Origin: a bacterium
GTDB lineage: Bacteria > Desulfobacterota > JAPLJL01
NCBI GenBank assembly: GCA_028713675.1
Contig: JAQTNV010000009.1
Location: forward strand, 1-64,000
DNA length: 64,000 nucleotides
Direction: 5' to 3'
The position numbers and the translations under genes were made by a program. A model generated the notes under the pieces. The model searched no databases, was not told where the DNA came from, and was given only the letters and a program-made list of their open reading frames with translations. Positions 16,249-24,531 of the stretch are shown piece by piece. Numbering within the stretch: the stretch's first letter is position 1; the number at the start of each line of letters is the position of its first letter.

Positions 16249-17205
16249 CTAGGGCTCCGTTTTGAGCTCAATCTTGGCCCGGGACTTGATCCCTTCCAGC
16301 CAGCTCCGGAAACCCCGGTCGACCTCCCGGTTGTAGAGCTCGTCCGCCACCTGGTTCTTGACCTCGGCGAAAGGAATCGGAGCCCCGTCTTTCTGCTCGG
16401 TGATGAGCAGGATCTGATAACCCGCGGCGGTCGTCACCGGGGTGCTGGGCTTTTTCAGGGGCAGCCCGGACAGCGCCTGCCGGAGCTCCGGCTTCAGCTC
16501 GGAAAACGCGAAGAAACCGAGATCCCCCCCGTTTGCGCCGGAGGAATCGTCGGAATACTCCCGTGCCAGGTCGGCGAAATCCTTTCCCTCTTTCAGCAGG
16601 CGCCCAACTTTCTTGAGCTTTTCCTCCGCCTTGGGCACGGTACGGGAAATGAAAATCTGGGAGAGCCGCTGCTGCGGCGGGGTGGAAAAACGGCCGAGGT
16701 TCTCCAGGTAATAGGTGTGGATTTTATCTTCAGAAATAAATATCCGGGGCTGGACTTCCCGGCCCAGAACCTTGTTCCGGATCAGCTGCCCGCGGATTTC
16801 CCGGCGGTAGTCCGCCTCGGTCAGACCGCGCTCCTTTAAAATCCGGGCCAGGTCCGCCGGGGTCAGGGAATTGGCCTGCAAAAGTTCGGTGATGGACTGA
16901 TCCACTTCCGGTTCGGCCGCCGTGACCCCGATCTTCTCCGCCTCCTTCTCGATCAGGCGGTCTTCAATCAGGAAATCGAGCCATTGTTTCCGGTCGCTGA
17001 CGCTCGGCAGGCTGGGGTTGGGCACCGCCGAGCCCCGCGCGATGAACTGGTTGAGCTCGGAGAGAGTGACCGGCTCCCCCTCCACCACCGCCACGATCCC
17101 CTCCATGGGCCGGGCCCCGGCGGGGGCCGTAATTCCGAGCCAGAGGCAAGAGGCCAGAGCCAAGAGGCCGAAGGCCCGCCTAGTCCATTGTGTCGTCGTT
17201 TCCAT
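16249..17205 (-). CDS. SurA-like periplasmic chaperone / peptidyl-prolyl isomerase
   Basis: A 318-residue exported protein with an N-terminal signal peptide (hydrophobic GLLALASCLWLG ending in APAGA), a SurA N-like helical region and a parvulin domain. The parvulin region is recognisable from FADLAREYSDDSSGANGGDLGFF and a TAAGYQILLI strand. It probably escorts unfolded outer-membrane proteins across the periplasm. There is one parvulin domain, where E. coli SurA has two. The Met at 17205 is chosen because it places the signal peptide at the N-terminus; the longer frame would translate a CCCATGACC-type repeat. pdxA follows after three bases. Confidence 0.87.
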   Translation of the reverse strand: METTTQWTRRAFGLLALASCLWLGITAPAGARPMEGIVAVVEGEPVTLSELNQFIARGSAVPNPSLPSVSDRKQWLDFLIEDRLIEKEAEKIGVTAAEPEVDQSITELLQANSLTPADLARILKERGLTEADYRREIRGQLIRNKVLGREVQPRIFISEDKIHTYYLENLGRFSTPPQQRLSQIFISRTVPKAEEKLKKVGRLLKEGKDFADLAREYSDDSSGANGGDLGFFAFSELKPELRQALSGLPLKKPSTPVTTAAGYQILLITEQKDGAPIPFAEVKNQVADELYNREVDRGFRSWLEGIKSRAKIELKTEP

Positions 17206-17411
17206 TGAATCGATTATTCGGTTATGGGTCATAGGTCGTAGGTCATGGGTAATTAGCAAAGAGCATAGGGCAAATGCGTCCATTGGGTTCATTGAGTTTG
17301 TAGAGTCCCTTGTGTCCAGGAAAAAGATTTATAACATGCAAGGAATTTACCCATAAGGTTTTTTCTGAGGGACACAAAGAACACGATGACACAATAGACA
17401 CGATAGACATA

Positions 17412-18395
17412 TTACTGTTTTGCCGCCGGCGGATTGATTTTTTCCTTGACCAGGGACTGGTTGATCCGGATTTCGGCCTTGTTCTTCAGGCGCTGCAGCC
17501 AGGCCTGGTAGGCTTTTTCCCGGGATTCCCGCCCCAGGGTTTCCCGGATATTCTCCCGGACCTGGGCCTCCGTCAGGGTTTTGCCTTCCCGGATTTCCTC
17601 CACCCGGAAAAGGTGATAGCCGTAAGGGCTTTTCACCACCGGGCTGATCTGGCCGGGAGGGAGGGAAAAAACCACCTGGTCAAATTCCGGGGGCATCACC
17701 CCCGCGCTGAAAAACCCGAGGTCGCCGCCCAGCTTCGCGTCCGGGGAAAGGGAAATCCGGCGGGCCAGCTTGGCGAAGTCCTCCCCCTTGATGAGATTCT
17801 CCCGGGCCTCCCGGGCTTCCTGCTCGGTCCGGACCACGATCTGCCGGGCCCGGACCTGGACCGGGATCTGGTACTGGCCGGAATTCCGCTCGTAATAGCG
17901 GGAAACGACAAAATCGGTAACCGGCGCGGCCGCGGTCGAGATCTCGATCAGCTTCTGAATGATCAGGTCGTCCCGGAGGCTCTGCCGCCACCGGCGGTAA
18001 TCGATGAAACGGGAAGCCAGGGTTTTCTCGAATTCACCCTGGGGATAGTCCTTCTTGATCTCCGCTTCCTTTTTTTCGAGCTCCTGGTCCGGGACCTTGA
18101 TCCCCTGGCTCTTGGCTTCCTGCAGAAGCACGCTGCGTTCGATCAGCTGGTTCAGGGCGTTGAATTTCAAGGTTTCCCAGGCGGAGGTCTCGATCGGGGC
18201 GAAGGAGGGCGAGTTCCCCAGGACCGGGCGGAGGGCCTCCTCCAGGTCCGCCAGGCTGATCTTCTCCCCGTTAACTGTCGCCACCGGCGGGGTCTGGTCG
18301 GTATTCTTCTCCCGGTGGCAGGCCGGGCCCGCCATCCCCAGGAGCAGGAGGAGGATTACGCCTCCCCGCCGGATCCCTGCCCGGGGCATTTTCAC
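17412..18395 (-). CDS. PpiC-type peptidyl-prolyl isomerase, probable exported or lipoprotein chaperone
   Basis: A 327-residue protein with a short signal sequence (VILLLLLGMAG) leading to a cysteine at about residue 26; the residues before it (GPAC) are a poor lipobox, so lipidation is uncertain. A SurA-N-like helical segment is followed by a parvulin domain with FAKLARRISLSPDAKLGGDLGFF and SPYGYHLFRV. It is probably a periplasmic folding factor, the second of three paralogous chaperone genes in a row. The ATG overlaps the end of the upstream paralogue by four bases, so the two are translationally coupled. Confidence 0.86.
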   Translation of the reverse strand: MKMPRAGIRRGGVILLLLLGMAGPACHREKNTDQTPPVATVNGEKISLADLEEALRPVLGNSPSFAPIETSAWETLKFNALNQLIERSVLLQEAKSQGIKVPDQELEKKEAEIKKDYPQGEFEKTLASRFIDYRRWRQSLRDDLIIQKLIEISTAAAPVTDFVVSRYYERNSGQYQIPVQVRARQIVVRTEQEAREARENLIKGEDFAKLARRISLSPDAKLGGDLGFFSAGVMPPEFDQVVFSLPPGQISPVVKSPYGYHLFRVEEIREGKTLTEAQVRENIRETLGRESREKAYQAWLQRLKNKAEIRINQSLVKEKINPPAAKQ

Positions 18396-19435
18396 CGGGT
18401 CGCTCCCCCGGGAAAGCCGGCGGGGTTCATTCCGCCCGGCGGGTTGGGGGAACCCGGGGGATAGACCTGGAGTCCCATTTTTTCGGCCGTCTCCTTCAAA
18501 GCCCCGTTGGTAACCATCGACATCAGCACGGCGCTGTTGATGTTGACCTCGTGGGACCGGCGTAATTCCTCAATATAAGCGCGGTAGGCTTCCTGCCGGT
18601 TGCCGGGCCCCAGCCGGGTCATCAGCTGGTCCCGGACCTTGTCATAGGGAATAAGTTCCGGCGCCTTCCGTCCCAGCATCTTGATGATATGGAACCCCAT
18701 GGTCGACTCCACGATGCCGGAAACCTCCCCCTCCTTCTTCAGGGCGAAGGCCGCGTCCTCGAAGGCCGGGGGCAGGTGTCCCCGGGCGAAGTAACTCAGG
18801 TCTCCCCCGTGGGGGGCGGAGGTCTTGTCCTCCGAGATCTGGCGGGCCAGGTTGCGGAAATCCTCTCCCTGGCCGAGCCGCTTGAGGGCCGCCTCCGCCT
18901 TCTGCCGGGCCGCCAGCTTTTCCTCCGGCTTCATCTGGGGGTCGAGATTGAACATGATCTGGGCCACGTGGATCATTTCCGGGGCCGTGAATTCCTTTTT
19001 ATTGTTCTGGTAATAATTCTTGACCTTGTCCTCGGTCACCACCCGGTCCTTCAGGGTTTTTTCCAGGTATTTGTTGATCATCGCGTTTTCCCACACCAGC
19101 CGGATCTGGCGTTCCACCTGCGGGTCAAGCGGCTGGCCGGCGATCTCCTGCAGAATCAGTTTCCGGTTGATATAACTGTTCAGGAAGCTGCTCAGGCCCG
19201 GGAGGGTCTTGGCCGCCTGTGAACTCGCCTGGCCCAGCTGGGCAATCTGGTATTCAAATTCCTTCTGGGTGATTTTTTCGTCCCCGATCGAGGCCACCAC
19301 GTCCCCGCCCTGGGGCGGTTTGGTCAGGGCTTCGCGCTCCTGCCAGCAGGTGGTCTTCCCGGCCTTGCCCCGGCAACCCAGGGTCCCGGCCAGGATAATT
19401 AGAAAAAAGATTCCGATTGCCTTTTTCGCGGTCAT
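18392..19435 (-). CDS. PpiC-type peptidyl-prolyl isomerase lipoprotein
   Basis: A 347-residue protein with a hydrophobic signal (IGIFFLIILAGTLGC) whose cysteine at about residue 21 is a plausible lipidation site. A helical chaperone segment precedes a parvulin domain (FRNLARQISEDKTSAPHGGDLSYFARG..STMGFHIIKML). The C-terminus is unusual: a Pro/Gly-rich tail (YPPGSPNPPGGMNPAGFPGG) after a long helix. It is first of the three chaperone paralogues and overlaps the next by four bases. It lies 39 bases downstream of the nucleotidyltransferase gene. Envelope folding is the likely role; the client proteins are unknown. Confidence 0.86.
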   Translation of the reverse strand: MTAKKAIGIFFLIILAGTLGCRGKAGKTTCWQEREALTKPPQGGDVVASIGDEKITQKEFEYQIAQLGQASSQAAKTLPGLSSFLNSYINRKLILQEIAGQPLDPQVERQIRLVWENAMINKYLEKTLKDRVVTEDKVKNYYQNNKKEFTAPEMIHVAQIMFNLDPQMKPEEKLAARQKAEAALKRLGQGEDFRNLARQISEDKTSAPHGGDLSYFARGHLPPAFEDAAFALKKEGEVSGIVESTMGFHIIKMLGRKAPELIPYDKVRDQLMTRLGPGNRQEAYRAYIEELRRSHEVNINSAVLMSMVTNGALKETAEKMGLQVYPPGSPNPPGGMNPAGFPGGATR

Positions 19436-19474
19436 ACCCCCTCCGTTCTGAAATGCTTCCCGTTTTCTTCCGTT

Positions 19475-20332
19475 TTACTTCTTCCCTGTTCCAATCGGCC
19501 TCCCGGCCGCTTGCGTCTTGATTCTGCGTGCAGACCCGGGCTTCGACTTTCTCGACATCTGGTTCTGCTTGATCTTCTCCGCCTCGCGCAGCTCCTCCCG
19601 GGTGTTAATGCCCAGCACCGCGCGGTGATCCCCGGCCCGGAAAGCCGAGGCGGGGCGGCCCCATCCGGCGGCCAGCCCGACAATATCGGTCAGATAGTAT
19701 TCCCCCTTCTTCGGATTTTTCTTCACCGCCGAAAGCAGCGTGAAGAGAAAACCCCGGTCGGCCGCGTAGATCCCGGTGTTGATTTCCCGGATCTCCCGGG
19801 TTTTCGCGTCGGCGTCGAGGGCTTCCACGATCCGCGCGATCCTCCCGGTCCGGTCCCGGAGGATCCGGCCGTAATTCATCGGATCGGGCACCCGGGTGGT
19901 CAGGACCGAAAGCCCCGCCCTCCGCCGGAGATGGGAACCCATGAACCTCGAAAGGAGCGGGGCCTGGATCAGGGGGACATCCCCGCAAAGAATCAGGACC
20001 GGGCCGCGGAAACCCGCGAGGATCGGTTTGGCCTTTCCGACCGCGTGGGCGGTCCCGAGCTGGGGAGACTGCCGGACCGTCCGGAGGCCGGGAAAGCCGG
20101 AGAGGGCCGCCCTGACGGCCTCGGCCTGGTGCCCGACCACGGCCACAATCGGGTTTACCCCCAGCTTAACCAGCGCCTGGACCGGGTACTCGATCATCGG
20201 CAGTCCGCCGAGCCGGTGCAGGACCTTGGCCCGGGACGATTTCATCCGGGTTCCCTTGCCGGCGGCCAGGACGATGCCCGCCCATTGTTCCCGGGACGAA
20301 TTACCCCTGGGGGATGTGATTTTGCCCGTCAC
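19475..20332 (-). CDS. GlmU-type sugar-1-phosphate nucleotidyltransferase domain, no acetyltransferase domain
   Basis: A 285-residue protein matching the N-terminal uridylyltransferase half of GlmU, which makes UDP-GlcNAc from UTP and GlcNAc-1-phosphate. LAAGKGTRMKSSRAKVLH is the nucleotide-binding signature, followed by QLGTAHAV, CGDVPL and EINTGIYA. The left-handed beta-helix acetyltransferase half of normal ~450-residue GlmU is absent. In its place is a ~35-residue basic tail (KIKQNQMSRKSKPGSARR). It may work with a separate acetyltransferase, or be a paralogue serving another sugar. The gene heads the operon with the three chaperones and pdxA. Confidence 0.85.
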   Translation of the reverse strand: MTGKITSPRGNSSREQWAGIVLAAGKGTRMKSSRAKVLHRLGGLPMIEYPVQALVKLGVNPIVAVVGHQAEAVRAALSGFPGLRTVRQSPQLGTAHAVGKAKPILAGFRGPVLILCGDVPLIQAPLLSRFMGSHLRRRAGLSVLTTRVPDPMNYGRILRDRTGRIARIVEALDADAKTREIREINTGIYAADRGFLFTLLSAVKKNPKKGEYYLTDIVGLAAGWGRPASAFRAGDHRAVLGINTREELREAEKIKQNQMSRKSKPGSARRIKTQAAGRPIGTGKK

Positions 20333-20702
20333 TATTCTTCCCTTGGCCTGATCAAGGCATAATTATAAGCTATCTCAGGATGGAAGGTTAAGCTTGAATT
20401 GGTCATGGGCATAGTAAACGCAACTTAGTTATGCAACTTAGATCAAAGCTGAAAAAAAATGGTTCACTCCCTAAAGAACAGTCCATTGTGTTCTTAGGGT
20501 CTATTGTGTCCATAGTGTCTTACAAAACAGTCCATTGAGTTCATAATGTCCATTGGGTTTTTAGCGTCAAAATAAAGATTTAATACTTCGACACAATAGA
20601 CTCGATAGACTCAACAGACACAGCAGACAAATTTAGGCACAAAGAACACCACGACACGATAGACCTATTTGACTCTATCGACACAATGGACACAATGACA
20701 CT
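20333..20702. repeat. Gene-free interval: GTCCATTGTGTC words followed by their inverted form
   Basis: About 20470-20570 holds GTCCATTGTG / GTCCATAGTGTC words. About 20585-20715 holds the reverse-complement words (GACACAATAGAC, GACACGATAGACC, GACACAATGGACAC). The two halves form a large imperfect inverted arrangement. The last words run into the first codons of rlmN. No gene or promoter was recognised. Confidence 0.75.
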
Positions 20703-21743
20703 ATGGACACTAAGGACACAACAGACCTTATCTCTCTGAACCGGGAGGAACTCCGGAAGCTGTTTGCCGAGCTGGAGGAGCCCGCTTTCCGCGCGGATCA
20801 GCTTTTCGAGTGGGTCCACCGGAAACATATCCGGGACTTCTCGGCAATGACCAATCTTTCGCTCTCCCTGCGGGAGCGCCTGGCGGCCGGGTACCGGGTG
20901 TCCCCGCTCGAGATCCGGCGCGCCCTGGAGGCCCCGGACGGCACCCGCAAGTATGTCTTCGTCCTGGCCGATGAGGAAACGATCGAGGCGGTTTTCCTCC
21001 CCGAGCCGGATTACTTTTCCCTCTGCGTCTCCTCCCAGGCCGGCTGCCCGCTGGCCTGCGCCTTCTGCGCCACCGGCGGGCGGGGTTTCCGCCGCAACCT
21101 GACCGCCGCCGAAATCCTCGGCCAGATCCACCTGATCCTCGCCGAGCGCGCCGCCGCCGACCGCCTCGGCAATGTCCTCTTCATGGGCATGGGGGAGCCC
21201 CTCTTGAACGTTTCCGAGCTTCGCCGGGTCCTTTCCCTGCTCTCCGATCCCCGGGGCCTGGCCCTTTCCCCCCGGAAAATCGTGGTTTCGACCTCCGGGG
21301 TCGTCCCCGAGCTCCTGGCCCTGGCGGAGGAAACCAATGTCCGTTTCGCCATCTCCCTGAACGCCCCCAACCCGGCGATCCGGAAAAAGCTCATGCCGGG
21401 GGCGGAGACCAAGTATCCCCTCCCCGCCCTGATCCAGGCCCTCCGGAAATTCCCCCGCAATTATCCCGGGAGGCTGATGATCGAGTACGTTCTGGTCCGG
21501 GGCGTGAACGATTCCGAGGCCAGCGCCGCGGAGCTCGAGAAATTACTCCGGGGCATCAAGGCCCGCGTGAACCTGATCGCCCACAATCCCTTCCCCGGGT
21601 CGGGGCTCACCGCCCCGGAAAAATCCCGGGTCCTGCGCTTTCAGGAGGTTTTAATCTCGGCGGGGAGAAACGTCTTCATCCGGGAGCCCCGCGGGGCGGA
21701 GATCCAGGCCGCCTGCGGCCAGCTCGCCGCGGTCTTAAAATAA
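20703..21743 (+). CDS. rlmN: 23S rRNA (adenine2503-C2) / tRNA (adenine37-C2) methyltransferase RlmN
   Basis: A 346-residue radical SAM methylase. The cluster motif CPLACAFC (Cys115, 119, 122), FMGMGEPLLN and the C-terminal methyl-carrying cysteine in QAACGQL (Cys338) identify RlmN. It methylates A2503 of 23S rRNA and A37 of some tRNAs. The N-terminal helical domain (REELRKLFAEL..FRADQLFEWVH) is intact. The only reasonable start, ATG at 20703, lies inside the GACACAATGGACAC word tract; the first seven codons are made from that repeat and no ribosome site is visible, so the N-terminus has probably been captured from repeat DNA. Confidence 0.95.
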   Translation: MDTKDTTDLISLNREELRKLFAELEEPAFRADQLFEWVHRKHIRDFSAMTNLSLSLRERLAAGYRVSPLEIRRALEAPDGTRKYVFVLADEETIEAVFLPEPDYFSLCVSSQAGCPLACAFCATGGRGFRRNLTAAEILGQIHLILAERAAADRLGNVLFMGMGEPLLNVSELRRVLSLLSDPRGLALSPRKIVVSTSGVVPELLALAEETNVRFAISLNAPNPAIRKKLMPGAETKYPLPALIQALRKFPRNYPGRLMIEYVLVRGVNDSEASAAELEKLLRGIKARVNLIAHNPFPGSGLTAPEKSRVLRFQEVLISAGRNVFIREPRGAEIQAACGQLAAVLK

Positions 21744-21786
21744 AGACCGCAGTAAGCACTAAGCAGTAGGCAGTAAGCAGCAAGAA

Positions 21787-22173
21787 CTAAGAAGAAACGA
21801 ACTTGTCCGATTTTTCAATCATGCCAAAAAGCATCCGGTTAATCTCGTCATAGCCATCCACAAAATAATCATATTTGTCCTTGGGCAGATAACCGCAATC
21901 GAGAGAAAAATCCAGCCACACTTCGGATTCTCCGGCTTCCCCGGCCGCATCTATCAGCTTGGCAACGAACATTTTAGGATATTTTCTTTTCTTCCAGCTC
22001 TCGGCTAAATTGGCGGGGATACTTCTTGAAGATCTCCGAATTTGATTAACAAGGGAATGTCTTTCTTCCCTGGGAAATTTCTTGGTTGCTTTAAATATCT
22101 CCATCGCTAACCTGTAAGACAATTGAAATACTTTTAGGTCTTTATAGCCTCCATATTTTTTCCTCTCTTCCAT
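21787..22173 (-). CDS. Four-helix bundle protein of the S23 / 23S rRNA intervening-sequence family
   Basis: A 128-residue protein matching the four-helix bundle family first seen inside 23S rRNA intervening sequences: YKDLKVFQLSYRLAMEIFKATKKFP, then SLVNQIRRSSRSIPANLAES and a C-terminal helix pair. The molecular role is unknown; members form small pentamers and are often horizontally mobile. Here it is a stand-alone gene between word-repeat tracts, not inside an rRNA gene. Its DNA is clearly richer in A+T than its neighbours, which supports transfer from another source. No partner gene is evident. Confidence 0.85.
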   Translation of the reverse strand: MEERKKYGGYKDLKVFQLSYRLAMEIFKATKKFPREERHSLVNQIRRSSRSIPANLAESWKKRKYPKMFVAKLIDAAGEAGESEVWLDFSLDCGYLPKDKYDYFVDGYDEINRMLFGMIEKSDKFVSS

Positions 22174-22261
22174 TATCTTCCTCTTTTTCTCTTTCCCCCC
22201 TCCGTTTTCTGTTTTTTCTTATTACTTACGGTTTTTTGTTTTCTTTTTCTCTGCTTACTGC

Positions 22262-23587
22262 CTACTGCTTACTGCCTACTTCTTTGCCAATCCCGTCCTG
22301 CAGGATCCCCGCCACGGGGATGAATTCCCGGATGGAATGGCACAGCAGCGTGGGCTTTTCCTTCCCCAGATCCGCGGCCGGGTAGTAGCCGGTGGGAATC
22401 CCCACGGTTTCCATCCCGGCGGCCCGGCCGGCGGTGATATCGAGCGGGGAATCTCCCAGGTAGGCGATCCCGGCCGGCGGCAATCCCAGCCGGCGGGCGA
22501 TTTCGAGCAGGGTGTCGGGCGCCGGCTTGGGGGGAAAACCCTCCCCCGCCCCCACGATCTCCCGGAAATATTTCGCCAGGCCCAGATGTTCAAGAATCTC
22601 CCGGGCCATGGGGCCGTTTTTATTGGTGGCCACCGCCAGGGGGAGCCCGAGCGCGGAGAGGGCCTCCAGGGTCTCCTCCACCCCGGGAAGGATCCGGGTT
22701 CCGTCGGCGAAGGTCCGGCGGTAATGTTCCCGGAAAATCTGCACCGCCCGGGCCACGTCGGGGGGATCCACCAGCTGGGAGAGGCTTTCCTCCAGGGTCG
22801 ATCCCACCACGTTGCGCTTTCCCTCCAGGAGCTTGAGATCGTATCCCAGGGTCTGGAAGGTGTGGCGAAAGCTCCGGAAAATCGGCTCGAAAGAATCCAG
22901 CAGGGTTCCGTCCAGGTCAAAAATCACCCCCTGGAGCCGGAGCCGGAAAACCCGGAGGATATCGGAAAAACCCCGGAAGAAAAAGGTCCGCAGGCCCTCC
23001 TGCAGGCAATGGTGGTAAAGGCTCCGCTTGGCGAAAACCAGGTCCGCCTCCGGGACCGCGCAGCGGTCCGAAATCCCGTCCCCGACGTAGACGATGCGGT
23101 CGAACCGGTCCCGGAACTTCCGGACCAGTTCCTGCTTGCAGCAGCCGCAATCCGGGCACTCCGCCGAAGCGAAGGGAAAATCCGCTTTCAGGGCCGGGCC
23201 GGGCTCGAAAAGGATTTCATTGGCAAAATATTCCACCCCCCGGATCCCGAGCTCCTCCAGGAACAGGCGGATGTACAGGCCGAAACCGTCGCTCGCGATC
23301 TTCACCGCCATCCCATCCTGCTGGCAGAAAGCGACGAAGGCCGCGAAATCGGGATCCATCTCCCCGAGTTCCCGGGCCACCCGCCGGTAATCGGCTTCGA
23401 TCCCGGAAAGCCGGTCGATCATCCTCCGGTAGGCCTCGCGCGAGCCGATTTTGCCGTCGACAAAATCCTGGTCCAGCTCGCTCCAGCGGCCGCCGCTGAA
23501 ATGGGAAAGCAGGTTGAAGCCCACGTCTTTGCGGGAGACGGTGCCGTCGAAATCGCAGACGATCAGGGTCCGGGGCGGGCCGGTCAT
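22262..23587 (-). CDS. Fused double HAD phosphatase: MtnX/SerB-like domain plus phosphoglycolate-phosphatase-like domain
   Basis: A ~441-residue fusion of two HAD hydrolases. The first (about residues 5-210) has the DFDGT nucleophile motif, and CPDCGCC and VGDGISDRC further on, like MtnX-type 2-hydroxy-3-keto-5-methylthiopentenyl-1-phosphate phosphatases. The second (about 215-430) has FDLDGTLLDSF, ATNKNG and LGDSPLDITAGRAAG, like Gph. I prefer the Met at 23587 because GGGAG precedes it at suitable spacing; a start at 23638 would add 17 residues. Both domains keep their Asp nucleophiles and acidic loops, so both may be active. Substrates are unknown. It is a single gene on this strand, upstream of tRNA-Sec on the other. 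Confidence 0.85.
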   Translation of the reverse strand: MTGPPRTLIVCDFDGTVSRKDVGFNLLSHFSGGRWSELDQDFVDGKIGSREAYRRMIDRLSGIEADYRRVARELGEMDPDFAAFVAFCQQDGMAVKIASDGFGLYIRLFLEELGIRGVEYFANEILFEPGPALKADFPFASAECPDCGCCKQELVRKFRDRFDRIVYVGDGISDRCAVPEADLVFAKRSLYHHCLQEGLRTFFFRGFSDILRVFRLRLQGVIFDLDGTLLDSFEPIFRSFRHTFQTLGYDLKLLEGKRNVVGSTLEESLSQLVDPPDVARAVQIFREHYRRTFADGTRILPGVEETLEALSALGLPLAVATNKNGPMAREILEHLGLAKYFREIVGAGEGFPPKPAPDTLLEIARRLGLPPAGIAYLGDSPLDITAGRAAGMETVGIPTGYYPAADLGKEKPTLLCHSIREFIPVAGILQDGIGKEVGSKQ

Positions 23588-23684
23588 TCCGGCTCCCGGA
23601 CCCAATCGGGGAGAAACTGGGTCTGGTGATTTTTTCATTTGCTTCTGCCTTGCGGGGAATTATAATTTTTCCGGATGAAAATGG

Positions 23685-23780
23685 GGAAGTGGCTCGGCGC
23701 CTGGTGGGCCGCCCGGACTTCAAATCCGGTGGTCCCGTCTTTGGCGGGATGGTGGGTTCGATTCCCATCCACTTCCGCCA
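23685..23780 (+). tRNA. selC: tRNA-Sec (anticodon UCA)
   Basis: A 96-base tRNA with encoded CCA. The 8-bp acceptor stem pairs GGAAGTGG (23685-23692) with CCACTTCC (23769-23776), the bacterial selenocysteine length. The anticodon stem CCGGA/TCCGG encloses the loop CTTCAAA, giving anticodon TCA at 23720-23722. A long variable arm follows (GGTCCCGTCTTTGGCGGGAT) and a TTCGATT T-loop. It decodes UGA as selenocysteine with SelA, SelB and SelD, none of which is in this window. The 38 bases at 23794-23831 are identical to bases downstream of tRNA-Ser. Confidence 0.95.
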
Positions 23781-23913
23781 TTATATTTTTTTCCCTGTTC
23801 CCGGATTTTCCTGATCTGTTCGGTCTTGGGTTTGCGGTTTTCTGATTCCTGATACCTGCGACCTGTTATCTGCTACCTGATACTGACGCAGGCTGAAGCC
23901 TGCGGCTACCCTG

Positions 23914-24525
23914 CTAATTGCCGTCTCGATTCCTCCTGGCTTTTTCTTCCCGGAAAAACTGGTAAAAGTAATCGCAGCCGGAAAGCAGCGTCAGCGCCAG
24001 GGCCATCCAGAGAAAAGCCATTCCGATCGAATACCAGTCTACGGAGAAATAAGGGTAATAGAGAAAAATCAGCCCCGTGGCGATGGACTGGAGCGTGGCT
24101 TTCATTTTTCCCATCTTGGTGGCCTCGATGAACATTCCCTCCGCCGCCGCGAAGCCCCGCAGGCTCGTCACCGCCAGTTCCCGGATGAAAAAAAGCGACA
24201 CCGCCCAGGCAGGGACACCGCGGTGGAGCGGAATCAGCATGATCAGCGCGACCAGGATGACCAGCTTGTCCGCCATCGGGTCGAAAAGCACTCCCATCCG
24301 GGTGACCATTTTCCACTTCCGGGCCAGGTAGCCGTCCAGGACATCGGAAATGGCGGCCAGCAGGATGGTCAGACCGCCGAAAAAGGAAAGGAGCCGGTTG
24401 GCGAAGGTCGGCTCCGGGCCTGAGATCCCCAGGCCGATCCCGATGATGACGGGAACAAAAATAAACCTTAACAGGGTGAGAAAATTGGGGAGGGTGTAAA
24501 GCTTCTCCCGGGGCGGGTGACTCAT
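23914..24525 (-). CDS. pgsA: CDP-diacylglycerol-glycerol-3-phosphate 3-phosphatidyltransferase
   Basis: A 203-residue integral membrane enzyme that makes phosphatidylglycerol phosphate, the precursor of phosphatidylglycerol and cardiolipin. The CDP-alcohol phosphatidyltransferase signature is intact: SDVLDGYLARK followed by GVLFDPMADK, giving the D-x2-D-G-x2-A-R-x8-G-x3-D-x3-D pattern. N-terminal LPNFLTLLRF is also typical of PgsA. About five to six hydrophobic segments are visible. It is the last gene of a three-gene minus-strand operon, six bases after the TPR-AIM24 gene. Confidence 0.94.
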   Translation of the reverse strand: MSHPPREKLYTLPNFLTLLRFIFVPVIIGIGLGISGPEPTFANRLLSFFGGLTILLAAISDVLDGYLARKWKMVTRMGVLFDPMADKLVILVALIMLIPLHRGVPAWAVSLFFIRELAVTSLRGFAAAEGMFIEATKMGKMKATLQSIATGLIFLYYPYFSVDWYSIGMAFLWMALALTLLSGCDYFYQFFREEKARRNRDGN

Positions 24526-24531
24526 TATCGG

